In this document: one piece after another, positions 20,591 to 29,484 of the stretch
Layout: every line of letters starts with the position of its first letter
Position numbering within the stretch: position 1 is the first letter of the stretch
DNA from: Marinilabiliaceae bacterium
GTDB lineage: Bacteria > Bacteroidota > Bacteroidia > Bacteroidales > Marinilabiliaceae
Length of the DNA: 64,000 nucleotides
Direction: 5' to 3'
NCBI GenBank assembly: GCA_016933045.1
Contig: JAFGBR010000013.1
Coordinates: 1-64,000, forward strand
Notes under the pieces: generated by a model
Told to the model about the DNA's origin: nothing
Databases searched by the model: none
What the model saw: only the letters and a program-made list of their open reading frames with translations
Made by a program: the position numbers and the translations under genes

Positions 20591-21256
20591 TTAAAACGCA
20601 ACATCATACAAATCCTTACCATCTTCAGTAAATGTTTTTACACTTATATCAGTCATCGGATGCTTTATTAACTGCATTAACAATTCGGGGCTAATAGTTG
20701 CAGAATGAGCCCTTTTCATACTTACACGATAAATCTGATCAACAGTTTTAAAACTCGCAGCTAACACTTGGGTGTTTAAATTGTAATCTATAATATTTTG
20801 AACAATATCACTAACAACATCAATACCATGCGACGAAATATTATCGAGACGACTTACATAAGGAGCAACAAAATCAGCCCCACTTTTAGCAGCAACCAAA
20901 GCTTGTTGTTGCGTAAAAATAGCAGTAGCTGTTACATTCAAACCGGCATCTTTTAATATACGCATAGCTTTATATCCTTCGGGAACAACCGGTATTTTAA
21001 CATAGTAATTATCGCCCATGTCAAAATAATTTTTGTACACTTTGGCTTCGCGAACTATATCCTCAGCCTTCTCACTAATCACCTGCACATGAATCATTCC
21101 ATCTCCAATAATTTTTTTTATACTATCAACAGCAATTGAAAGTTTCAACCCCGATTGTTTTAAAATTGAAGGGTTTGTAGTAATTCCTTCCAAAGGAAAA
21201 AAATTGTATAAACTCTTTAAGGCCGCCAAATCAGCCGTATCTGCCATGTAAATCAT
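20591..21256 (-). CDS. Small transaldolase / fructose-6-phosphate aldolase-like protein
   Basis: A 221-residue TIM-barrel aldolase of the short transaldolase (FSA/TalC) group. Motifs: MADTADL, EGITTNPSIL, the Schiff-base Lys87 in YVKIPVV, LNVTATAIF, ADFVAPYVSRLDN and QVLAASFK. In Bacteroidota this protein usually serves as the transaldolase of the pentose phosphate pathway, which fits its position upstream of the xylose operon. Fructose-6-phosphate aldolase activity cannot be excluded from sequence. It is monocistronic with its own terminator. Confidence 0.93.
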   Translation of the reverse strand: MIYMADTADLAALKSLYNFFPLEGITTNPSILKQSGLKLSIAVDSIKKIIGDGMIHVQVISEKAEDIVREAKVYKNYFDMGDNYYVKIPVVPEGYKAMRILKDAGLNVTATAIFTQQQALVAAKSGADFVAPYVSRLDNISSHGIDVVSDIVQNIIDYNLNTQVLAASFKTVDQIYRVSMKRAHSATISPELLMQLIKHPMTDISVKTFTEDGKDLYDVAF

Positions 21257-21837
21257 GCTTATGCTATTTATTTATTAAAAAATTTTTTAAATTTCGTAAA
21301 AACAATGAATAATATTCATTTGCAAACACTGTTATAAAGCAGTTTTCACATTAATTAAGGTTTAAAAACGATTATTATATAAACTAAAAATGAAATGATA
21401 AATTATAAAAAACACCAGCTATTTTAATTATAATATTAATCCTGTTATCATTTAACAATTAGCCATTAAAATTATTCAGCAAAAATGGTTTTTCGTGTTA
21501 TTTGAATTAAATCACCCATCTAATTAATGAATTGCTATTCAGATTATTAAAGGCGTGACCATATACTATCCTGTGAAACCGGATTTTTCATTCTCATAAT
21601 TTTATTTTGTTTGATGTTCATAATTTTATAAAAAAAGCTGACAGAAAAACACACATCCTTTATATCCGTTTTATTTATTAATATAAACAATATTTTCGAG
21701 AATTTTTTTGATATTTTTCAATTTTTTTTCTATTTAATATTATAGCAAAGAAAGTTGTAAGAACAAGCTTCAAAGATTTTAAGGAAAACAGTTTATTATC
21801 ACAATATTCACTATACTGAAAAGGTATTGCCCCAATT
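21257..21837. other. Intergenic, very AT-rich, no gene recognised
   Basis: Upstream of the transaldolase and left of the dead insertion sequence. No ORF with family resemblance is visible. The last 100 bases may contain the eroded start of the transposase, since a frame reading RYCPNFIGLLNALPEHHQ runs into the recognisable part at 21858. Confidence 0.4.
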
Positions 21838-22690
21838 TTATTGGCCTGCTCAATGCCTTGCCAGAACATCACCAGTACCAAACATATGAAATTGGGAAAA
21901 ATATAATTGCCGGGCTGATGATTTTTATCTTCAAACGGGGATCAAAAAACAATACCAATAAAATGTTCAACTCCAGTTTCGAAAGCACTTTTTTCCATTT
22001 GTTCGGATCACGCATCTCTGTAAAGGAAACGATTAATCAGTTTCTTAAGAAACCTGCACAGCTGGAATTGGAAAATATTACGCATAATATTTATCAAAAA
22101 CTTGGTAAAAAAAGAGATCCTTAAAAAATTTCGCTTTAACAACCTATTGGTTGTGGCAGTTAATAGCAAAAATATTTAGCTATGATAAAGAGCCTTTCTC
22201 AGTATACCCTAATAAAACAAGTAAAAACGGCAAAAAACATGGCAGGTCGGTTTTTTTGAATCAAAAACTTAAATATTCCAATGCCATCTTCCTATCTGTG
22301 GAAACAGAATGGCACCAAAACTATGATAATACTAGTAAAAAGCAGGAACCTAAGTTGGGGTAAATATACCCAGGAGAAAACAACATCAACAAAACAAGAA
22401 CGCTTTATGCATTTCACAAATATTAGCATAGATAAATCCAATGTATGGAAAGTGTAATGTTACAGGAGATTGAGAAGAAAAATAGAAACTGAAGGTTTCA
22501 ACACTCAGAAGAACGTGGGCTATAACCTACAGCACAGATATACCAAGAAAAATTTCAACAACATTCAGAATTACTATCAATTGCTACAAATTGCCCATAT
22601 AATAAACCAACAATCAGATAAACTTCAGAACGTAGTATCAAGCTTAAAACAAAACAGGCGGACAATAAAATCAATATAGCAGGATGCCAT
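21838..22690 (+). mobile_element. Remnant of a DDE-transposase insertion sequence (pseudogene)
   Basis: Three collinear pieces of one transposase are recognisable. Piece 1 (to 22124) reads YEIGKNIIAGLMIFIFKRGS through LENITHNIYQKLGKKRD. The frame then shifts: KKFRFNNLLVVAV lies in one frame at about 22100-22170 and FSYDKEPFSVYPNKTSKNG continues in another, up to VETEWHQNYD. After a gap of stops, the C-terminal signature (KIETEGFNTQKNVGYNLQH, then NYYQLLQIAHIINQQ) is at 22470-22600. The TSKNGKK and NYYQxLQIAHxINQ motifs are typical of Bacteroidota DDE transposases of the IS4/ISNCY-like groups. At least two frameshifts and several stops show it is dead. Inverted ends were not found. Confidence 0.8.
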
Positions 22691-23000
22691 TGCAACAAAG
22701 CTAAAAGAAACTCTACTTTTTAATCAACCACAAACCCCAGTATAACAACAATCCAATTACGATATTAACAAAAGAAACTATCAATGAATCCTGCACACGA
22801 AAACTCAGGGAAACAGTTTAAAAAAAAGAAGGAGATAATAAAAACTAAAGATTTCAGGAATGTAAAATGATTCAAAACTTCATTAAATATTTATCATATT
22901 GCCTTTTCTGAAACATAAAAACAAAAATATAAAATAATGCTAAATTTAAAATCCCTATCTAATTATCAAACTTTTACAACTACCTTTAAAAAAAAGTAAA
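22691..23000. other. Intergenic, IS flank and leader of the GH130 gene
   Basis: No coding pattern is visible. The first part is probably eroded IS sequence; the last 100 bases are the AT-rich leader of the GH130 gene. No clear promoter match was found. Confidence 0.4.
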
Positions 23001-24470
23001 ATGCAATTAACGATAAGCAGAAAAAATATAATATTTAACCCAGATCCCAGTAGAGTAATAGCTCGTTTTTTATTTACAGAAGAACAAAGAGCTATAAACA
23101 CCATTCGCTTTGTATTAAAAATGTCAGAGAATGATGCATTATTTACATTAAAGCAAACCCTTAGGGATTATTCAATGCGACATAGGAATATTTCAAAAAT
23201 TTTCGAGAAACATTTTAATCGAATAGTTTACCTGTTGCCTAAAATAAACGTATTACCCGAATCAATAGCATATTCAAAAAAAATTCTTATCGGATCTTAT
23301 TTCACAATGGAATACTCAATTGAATCGGCTGCATTCTTTAATCCATCAATGGTAGATCATCCAGATCAAAGCGAAACTAATGCAGGCGAAAAACGAGTTA
23401 TTTTAAGCTTCAGAGCCACTGGAGAAGGCCATATTTCATCAATTGTTTTCCGAACAGGAATTATTGATAAAAAAAATAAACTTTCCCTAGAGCCAATTGG
23501 AAATTTGCTGGAAGAAGCTGAACATATATGGCATCATAATTATAATAAGAACTCATTCGCTCATAAACTTAATGAAATGGAAGTGCATGGAATAATTCCA
23601 CCTTCGCTTATATTGGACAAACTAAATGATGAATTTACTTATAGCGAACTAAGCAAATGCATTGAAGAATCCAGAAAAGCTATACACTTAGCAGCTGATA
23701 AAGAGATTCTTTTCAATCAAATCATTTGGCTGGCATCTTCACATTACGAACTTCAATTTTCGTTAGATACTAATATTTCGGAACGGGTGATTTTTCCGGT
23801 TTCAACAAATGAAAAAAATGGCATTGAAGATGCACGCTTTGTAAAGTTTGTAGATGAAAACAAAAAAATAAAATATTACGCAACCTATACAGCTTATGAC
23901 GGATTAACTATAATGCCAAAACTATTAGAAACCGAAGATTTTTACCACTTCAAAGCTATGCCCTTACACGGCGAAATTGCACAAAACAAAGGGATGGCAT
24001 TGTTTCCTAGAAAGGTAAAAGGAAAATACGCAATGCTTTGCCGACTAGACGGTTTTAATAATTATATTGCTTTTTCCGATAATATAACCATCTGGCGTGA
24101 AGCCAAAATACTACAACAACCCAAATATCCCTGGGAACTAATACAAATAGGTAATTGTGGCTCACCAATAGAAACAGAAGATGGATGGCTCGTTATTACA
24201 CATGGAGTTGGCCCCATGCGCGAATACTCTTTGGGAGCGGCATTATTCGACCTTGATAACCCAGAAAAGGAAATAGGAAGATCCAAAACGCCACTTTTAA
24301 TTCCTAATACTGAAGAAAGAGAAGGTTATGTTCCAAACGTAGTATATTCATGTGGTTCAATGATACATAACGGAGATTTAATTATACCTTATGCGATGTC
24401 GGATTACATGTCAACTTATGCAACGGTTGATTTAAAAGAACTTCTAAATGAATTGAAAATTAATAAATAA
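23001..24470 (+). CDS. GH130-family mannoside phosphorylase/hydrolase-like protein
   Basis: A 489-residue protein with a five-bladed propeller core of the GH130_2 type after an N-terminal alpha/beta extension of about 90 residues. Signatures are RVIFPVSTNEKNGIEDARFV, YATYTAYDG, NKGMALFPRKVKGKYAML, GNCGSPIETEDGWLVITHGV and YSCGSMIHNGDLIIPYAMSD. GH130 enzymes phosphorolyse or hydrolyse beta-1,4- or beta-1,2-mannosides; the acceptor here is unknown. No signal peptide is present, so it acts in the cytoplasm. The GT4 enzyme at 29481-31736, now separated by stress genes and an IS256 copy, is a plausible functional partner in making or recycling a mannose-containing oligosaccharide. Confidence 0.88.
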   Translation: MQLTISRKNIIFNPDPSRVIARFLFTEEQRAINTIRFVLKMSENDALFTLKQTLRDYSMRHRNISKIFEKHFNRIVYLLPKINVLPESIAYSKKILIGSYFTMEYSIESAAFFNPSMVDHPDQSETNAGEKRVILSFRATGEGHISSIVFRTGIIDKKNKLSLEPIGNLLEEAEHIWHHNYNKNSFAHKLNEMEVHGIIPPSLILDKLNDEFTYSELSKCIEESRKAIHLAADKEILFNQIIWLASSHYELQFSLDTNISERVIFPVSTNEKNGIEDARFVKFVDENKKIKYYATYTAYDGLTIMPKLLETEDFYHFKAMPLHGEIAQNKGMALFPRKVKGKYAMLCRLDGFNNYIAFSDNITIWREAKILQQPKYPWELIQIGNCGSPIETEDGWLVITHGVGPMREYSLGAALFDLDNPEKEIGRSKTPLLIPNTEEREGYVPNVVYSCGSMIHNGDLIIPYAMSDYMSTYATVDLKELLNELKINK

Positions 24471-24729
24471 ACAATTTCTAAATCCTATTAATGTTTTAAT
24501 GAACTAAAAAAACAAAATCAATACTCTTCTTCTAATTTTTTTCTAAAAAAGTATGAATGATGTAACTTATTATTAGAGTTATGCAATACATTCTGCATTA
24601 AAGCTTCATAACTTTGTTTTTTATACAAAATACTTAAAATATAAAACGAGCATGATTCGTTAAACAAAAACACGGTTGATATTTCATCATGCGAATTACT
24701 TTCAGCTAAACGAATAAAAATAAATACAG

Positions 24730-24891
24730 ATGAAAAATTCACTTTATGTAATCGCAATATTGTTGCTTGTTATTTGGGGAATTATCTTTTGGGGTTTTCA
24801 TTCTTCGGGAGCTGTTCATTTGATACTAGCTGTAGCAGGAATAATTATTCTTATCAGACTTATTTTTAATAAACAATTTTCAAACAAATAG
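24730..24891 (+). CDS. lmo0937-family small membrane protein
   Basis: A 53-residue ORF from ATG at 24730 to TAG at 24889-24891. It contains two hydrophobic helices, SLYVIAILLLVIWGIIFWGF and LILAVAGIIIILIR-like, separated by HSSGAVH, and ends in a short basic tail. This is the pattern of lmo0937-family (DUF5670) proteins, which are often found among general stress genes. Neighbours here are CsbD-like, slipin and sll1863-like genes, which supports the assignment. A longer minus-strand ORF over the same DNA has no resemblance to anything. Confidence 0.8.
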   Translation: MKNSLYVIAILLLVIWGIIFWGFHSSGAVHLILAVAGIIILIRLIFNKQFSNK

Positions 24892-24994
24892 CTTCAATAA
24901 TAATAAAAACAAAGAAATGTTATTAATATTTAACAATGATTCTTGTTTAGTCTGATACTATTTGAACATAATTTGACCGATAAAAATCATACTT

Positions 24995-25180
24995 ATGAAA
25001 ATTGAGATAAACGATAACAGTCTTAACGAGTTAAAAATAAAACTTAAACATAAATTCCCTTTGCTTACAAATGAAGATCTTACTATTACAAATAATGATT
25101 TACAACTAATGCTTCGAATAGTTGCTTATAAACTACGAAAGAGCAAAGATGAAATGAATGAAATAATTGAAAAAATATAA
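24995..25180 (+). CDS. CsbD-like general stress protein
   Basis: A 61-residue hydrophilic protein. Its layout, LKIKLKHKFPLLTNEDLTIT followed by QLMLRIVAYKLRKSKDEM, follows the CsbD/YjbJ pattern of a short helix, an LTxxDL turn, then a GKIQxxYGxSKEEA-like helix. CsbD proteins are stress-induced with unknown mechanism. The first helix lacks the usual Gly positions, so the match is moderate. It is followed 20 bp later by the slipin gene, so the two probably share a transcript. Confidence 0.65.
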   Translation: MKIEINDNSLNELKIKLKHKFPLLTNEDLTITNNDLQLMLRIVAYKLRKSKDEMNEIIEKI

Positions 25181-25200
25181 ATTAATAAAACTAAAAAATT

Positions 25201-26052
25201 ATGTCTTTTTATTTTTTAATAATACCAATAGGAATTATTTTCCTATCTGGGATTAGAATTGTTAGACCAACACATCGCGGACTAATTGAAAGACTTGGCA
25301 AATACCATAATTTTGCTAATGCTGGATTTCATTGGATAATACCACTCATCGACCGACTATATCTGGTTAATGTAACCGAGCAAATGATTGATGCCGAACC
25401 GCAGGAAATAATCACAAACGACAATTTAAATGCAAGTGTAGATGCCCAGGTTTATTTTAGGGTAAAAGCAGATGAAGACAGCGTTAAAGAATCGATATAC
25501 AATGTTAACAATTACACATGGCAGATCGTCAATCTTGCCCGCACTACACTTCGTAATATTATTGGTACATTAACACTTAAATCGGCAAACAGTGAACGAG
25601 GAAAAATTAACGATGCCTTATATAAAACACTACATGACGAAACCAGAAGCTGGGGCATTGATATTGTTCGTACTGAACTAAAAGAAATTGACCCTCCAAA
25701 AGACGTTCAAGAAACAATGAATAAAGTAGTGAAAGCCGAAAACGAAAAAATAGCAGCAATTGATTCTGCAACTGCAGCTGAAACTGTGGCTGACGGCGTA
25801 AAACGGGCTAAAATCAAAGAAGCAGAGGGGTATAAACGTGCAAAAGTATTACATGCTGAGGGTGAATCTGAAGCTATAAAACTGGTAAATGAAGCTGCTG
25901 ATAAATACTTTATAGGAAATGCTCAAATGTTACGAAAACTAGAAGCTTTAGAAGCATCTTTAGGCAATAATGCAAAAATAGTTATTCCTACCGGTTCTGA
26001 ATTAGTCAACATTATCGGAGACATGGCAGGAATTGTCCCACTAGTAAAATAA
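25201..26052 (+). CDS. SPFH/stomatin-like membrane protein (slipin)
   Basis: A 283-residue SPFH protein. One N-terminal membrane anchor (FYFLIIPIGIIFLSGI) is followed by the band-7 domain: IVRPTHRGLIERLGKYHNF, GFHWIIPLIDRLYLVNVTEQ, VDAQVYFRV and WGIDIVRTELKEIDPPKDVQ. An Ala/Glu-rich coiled coil (VKRAKIKEAEGYKRAKVLHAE) and a hydrophobic oligomerisation tail complete it. Slipins form cage-like membrane scaffolds and often pair with an NfeD protease partner, but no nfeD gene is adjacent. Here it sits among stress-response genes. Confidence 0.92.
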   Translation: MSFYFLIIPIGIIFLSGIRIVRPTHRGLIERLGKYHNFANAGFHWIIPLIDRLYLVNVTEQMIDAEPQEIITNDNLNASVDAQVYFRVKADEDSVKESIYNVNNYTWQIVNLARTTLRNIIGTLTLKSANSERGKINDALYKTLHDETRSWGIDIVRTELKEIDPPKDVQETMNKVVKAENEKIAAIDSATAAETVADGVKRAKIKEAEGYKRAKVLHAEGESEAIKLVNEAADKYFIGNAQMLRKLEALEASLGNNAKIVIPTGSELVNIIGDMAGIVPLVK

Positions 26053-26605
26053 AAATCAAATCAGTACTAACTTTATATTAATTCGAATCAAGGGTTGAAA
26101 TTACGCATTACATATTTTATTCATGAACTAACAAGATTCATTTGAAGCACCAATTACAGTGGAAATCCCCGCCTTCGCGGGGATGGTAAAATGGAATAGC
26201 GTTACAAACACTTTAAACGTTGTCCATTTCCGCATAGGCGAGAATCTCATTTTATTTGCAGAAGTTTCTGGTAATTTATTGTAACTTCCTTATTATATTT
26301 TGAACTAACTCAAATTTGCAACCCTTAATACGCATTATTAACAAAAAACCTTATCGTATTAGTAGCCTATCCTCATAATAATAAAATGTTATAATCATTG
26401 AAAATAATACTGAAATGTAAACTCTAGCAAAAACTTGTCTTCCTAACTTACAATTACTTAGTATTTAAAGAAGATAAAAAAGAAGAAATACAAAAAAATT
26501 ACAAATCAAATAGTATAAAACCAAAGAAGAATTGAATAAATAATTAATGACCTATTACAAACATCTAAGTTCACAATCACAAGTAGTTTAACTAAATATT
26601 GAAAA
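26053..26605. other. Intergenic region with palindromic repeats, no gene
   Basis: No conserved ORF is visible. It holds a perfect short palindrome at 26165-26184 and a degenerate related one near 26230-26252 (TTCCGCATAGGCGAGAA), about 45 bp apart and facing each other. The rest is AT-rich sequence leading to the sll1863-like gene. Confidence 0.5.
26165..26184. repeat. REP-like palindrome ATCCCCGC-CTTC-GCGGGGAT
   Basis: Eight-base arms ATCCCCGC and GCGGGGAT enclose CTTC. It stands out as GC-rich in AT-rich DNA. This resembles widely dispersed bacterial repeats of the CCCGCCTTCGCGGG type. An eroded inverted copy follows at about 26230-26252. Confidence 0.7.
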
Positions 26606-27058
26606 ATGAAAAATATAATTATTGGAAGTACGTTGTTGTTGACAATAACAATATTTACCGGCTGTCAATCATCAGAAAAAAAAGCAAAAAATGCCGAAGA
26701 TAAAGTAATGGAAGCAAAACAAGATTTGGCAGATTCTAAAAGAGACTTGTTTTATATCAAATTGGATACAATCAGTAACTATGAAAAGTTTAAAATAGAG
26801 GCAGAAAAAGTTATAATTGCTCAAGAAAAAAACATAAATGAATTAAAAGTTAAAATAGCAAGTGATAATCAGTATATCAATGCTGATTATAATAAAATAT
26901 TGATTGAACTTGAACAAAAAAACAGCAAACTAAAAATAAAACTTGCTAATTTTAAAGACAGTGGACATGAACAATGGATAAGTTTTAAAAATGAGTTTAA
27001 TCATGATATTAATGCAATAGGCAAAGCATTTAAAGATCTGACTACCGATAATAAATAA
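26606..27058 (+). CDS. sll1863-family stress-response lipoprotein
   Basis: A 150-residue lipoprotein: signal peptide ending in the lipobox FTGC (Cys20), then a long Lys/Glu-rich coiled coil (AEDKVMEAKQDLADSKRDL, LIELEQKNSKLKIKLANF). The C-terminus (WISFKNEFNHDINAIGKAF, then KDLT) matches the conserved end of the sll1863 family. The family is tied to stress conditions but has no known mechanism. A paralogue without a lipobox lies 506 bp downstream. Confidence 0.75.
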   Translation: MKNIIIGSTLLLTITIFTGCQSSEKKAKNAEDKVMEAKQDLADSKRDLFYIKLDTISNYEKFKIEAEKVIIAQEKNINELKVKIASDNQYINADYNKILIELEQKNSKLKIKLANFKDSGHEQWISFKNEFNHDINAIGKAFKDLTTDNK

Positions 27059-27564
27059 AAACATTTCGAATTTATTATTATAATAAAAATTCAATTATTC
27101 ACTCATAATAAAAACTTATTCAATATTAGCATTGTTCTTTTTATAAACCATTTTATCATTTAGACAAGGGGATAATTAAAGAATTGTTACAAAAATGATT
27201 ATAGAGAATCAATGCATTTGGGTAAAAAAATCGGAGCAAATTATTCAAATATTTATGATGTAAAAAGAGATCGTATTACTGTCAATTAGCGAATTGGTTT
27301 AATGATTGATGTTTTGTGTGAAAGCATCAGGAACTACTCTGGCTTTGAATCCCAGTGAAAATTTTTCATCTACTTTTTCTGACAACAAATTTTTAATTAT
27401 TGAATCTTAACCTGCCGTACTAATTTTTGAGGTAACTATAATGAAACAAGCAATTTAAATCGCAAAAAAACAAAGTCGAGGTGCTACTAAAACCGGGGAT
27501 TGATTATTTGAGAAGATACACCAGAATGCTAACAAACTTATTTAAATAATAAAAATATAAACAG
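27059..27564. other. Intergenic, possible eroded coding remnants
   Basis: Between the two sll1863-like genes. Short frames such as MHLGKKIGANYSN and VKRDRITVN near 27210-27290 faintly suggest a decayed helix-turn-helix protein, but the match is too short to call. Otherwise nothing is recognised. Confidence 0.35.
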
Positions 27565-28059
27565 ATGAAAAAAACAGTTTTAAAACACCTGACAATAATA
27601 GGTTTTGTTAAAGGCGAAGATTTAAGCAAATGTGAATTTTTAGAAAACAAAATGGAGGAAGCAAAAACAAAACTTAATTATGCAAAAGCTGAAATTAAAG
27701 AAGCCAAACAAAAACTAAACCTTGCAAAAAAAGAAGTTGTCGAGGTTAAGCAAAAACTTGATGAAGCTATTGTCGAATCTCTTAAAAAAATTGAAAAAGA
27801 AAAAAAGAAACTTGAAGAAGTTAATAATACAGCACCAAATGAGTTATTATCTCCCAAAACCCTCAGCACTAACGACATAGAAAGCAAATATAAAAAGGTA
27901 ATAAAGGAATTAGAATTGAAAAAAAATGAAATAGAAAAAAAGATAACTATGTTTAAAAACGACGGCTCGGAAAAATGGGACTCATTTAAACAGAAACTCC
28001 ACCACGATATGGAAGAACTAGGGAGAACATTAAAAAACATTACTGAACACCACCAATAA
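27565..28059 (+). CDS. sll1863-family stress protein paralogue
   Basis: A 164-residue, almost entirely coiled-coil protein (KLNYAKAEIKEAKQKLNLAK, KKEVVEVKQKLDEA). The C-terminal signature MFKNDGSEKWDSFKQKLHHD and ELGRTLKNIT aligns with the end of the 26606 gene. The N-terminus (MKKTVLKHLTIIGFVKGED) looks like a signal peptide that has lost its hydrophobic core and lipobox, with Cys23 left in an unsuitable context, so it may be cytoplasmic or a decaying copy. The IS256 remnant starts 47 bp downstream. Confidence 0.65.
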   Translation: MKKTVLKHLTIIGFVKGEDLSKCEFLENKMEEAKTKLNYAKAEIKEAKQKLNLAKKEVVEVKQKLDEAIVESLKKIEKEKKKLEEVNNTAPNELLSPKTLSTNDIESKYKKVIKELELKKNEIEKKITMFKNDGSEKWDSFKQKLHHDMEELGRTLKNITEHHQ

Positions 28060-28106
28060 ATTATTGATATAGTTTAAGGTGAAAATTATCAGAAATTAAT
28101 AGGAGT

Positions 28107-29484
28107 GTAAATTAAACTCTGTCTAGCTTATTTTTATTGATATTCAAACCTAATATTATTTTTTCGTTTTTCAACTCTTAAAATCTTTTATGAACCTGTT
28201 TTAAACAAGTCCTTTCTTTGCTTTTGAGATTGAAAAATTACAAATCTATCCTCATTCTATCGCAAAACCTGATGTGTAACAGTTGGGCAGTGATTGCCCA
28301 ATCGGCAAGTGGCATTGTCCATTTTTTAGAAATATGCTCAGTGACCAGGTAGATGTATTTCAACAATGCCAAATCGTTGGGAAACATGCCCTTAGTTTTG
28401 GTCACTTCCGGAATCTGCCGATGGAAGCCTTCGACGGCATTGGTGGTGTAAATCAACTTGCGAATTTGAGTATCATAGATGAAGTAGGCAATTAGCTTCT
28501 CTCAGTTCGTATGCCATGATTATAGCATGACAGTGTACTTCTTGCACCATGCCTCGTCCAGCTTTTGGAGTTCTTTTTCTGCGAGTGTTTTATTGGCAGC
28601 CTGCTAGACATATTTGAGATCTTTCATGAACGTTTTCTGGTCGTTGAAAGCTACATACTTGAGCGAGTTGCGGAATCTGATGGACGATGCATGACTGGAT
28701 TTTCACTTTAGGAAACACCTTGGCGATGGCTTCAGCAAAACCATTCAGATTATCGATACTGGCGATCAGAATATCTTCCAGCCCTCGGGCTTTAATATCT
28801 ATCAATACACTGAGCCAAAAATTGGCACCCTCGCATTCGGAAACGTACATCCCGATCAACTCTTTTCGTCCTTCATTATTGACGGCCAATACATTGTAGA
28901 CGGCACGACTAACTACTTTACCAACATCTTTGACCTTTTAGTGCATGACTTCAAGCCAAACAATGGAGTACATGAATTTCAAGGGACGCCATTGCCATTA
29001 TTTAACCAAAAGGATCACTCGTTCGGTAATCTCACTTAAGATACTGTGCGAGATTTCCATATCGTACAGTACCTCGATGTGCGAAACGATGTCCCTAAAA
29101 CTCATTCCCAAACCATAAAGTCCGATTATCTTCGGAGCAAGATCTCTGCCAATATCGTTTCTCGCTTTTTAACTATTTAAGAAAAAAAAGCTGCTATGGC
29201 GGTTCTGAGGGGTTGCAATCTCGATTTCGCTTGATTCCGTTTTAAGTGTCTTACGGCCTTTTCCATTGCATTTATTGCCTTTAAAGCGCTCCAGGTAATC
29301 AAGGAGCACTCATTTCAGCCTCTAAGAACAGTTTGAGCAGTGGTGTAAAAGCGCCATCTTTGCCTGTTCATAATTGTTCAAGTACGTTGGCATGCATGGC
29401 CTTAAATTCTTCTGATTCCATTTTGTGCTCCATCTGAGTACAAGTTTATCTATTTTTTCTTGTACTAGACAGAGTAGTGTTTAC
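28107..29484 (-). mobile_element. IS256-family insertion sequence, inactive, both ends visible
   Basis: A 1378-bp element bounded by 20-bp inverted ends at 28107-28126 and 29465-29484 that match at 16 of 20 positions and share GTAAA and the core CTCTGTCTAG. Its length is normal for IS256. The 8-9 bases outside each end do not match, so no target duplication remains. The right end overlaps the stop codon of the glycosyltransferase gene. Confidence 0.88.
28238..29433 (-). pseudogene. IS256-type transposase, broken
   Basis: Mutator-type transposase pieces in order on the minus strand: MESEEFKAMHANVLEQL (followed by a stop), FTPLLKLFLEAEM, then shifted frames around NGKGRKTLKTESSEIEIATP. The central GMYVSECEGANFWLSVLID, DILIASIDNLNGFAEAI and IQSCIVHQI carry the DDE-region motifs. 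The C-terminal IYTTNAVEGFHRQIPEVTKT and KWTMPLADW complete it. Several stops and frameshifts separate these pieces, so no functional transposase can be made. Confidence 0.9.

Noticed and set aside
22151-22363. Independent small gene starting MWQLIAKIFSYDKE
   Set aside because: It is the middle piece of the transposase remnant in a shifted frame.
24518-24757. Minus-strand ORF of 79 codons
   Set aside because: Low-complexity, Ser/Phe/His-rich translation without family resemblance. The plus strand over its right end holds the convincing lmo0937-type gene.
27210-27300. Possible helix-turn-helix remnant (MHLGKKIGANYSN, VKRDRITVN)
   Set aside because: Too short and broken to separate from chance similarity.
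28283-28899. Plus-strand ORFs across the IS256 remnant
   Set aside because: Antisense to recognisable transposase pieces.
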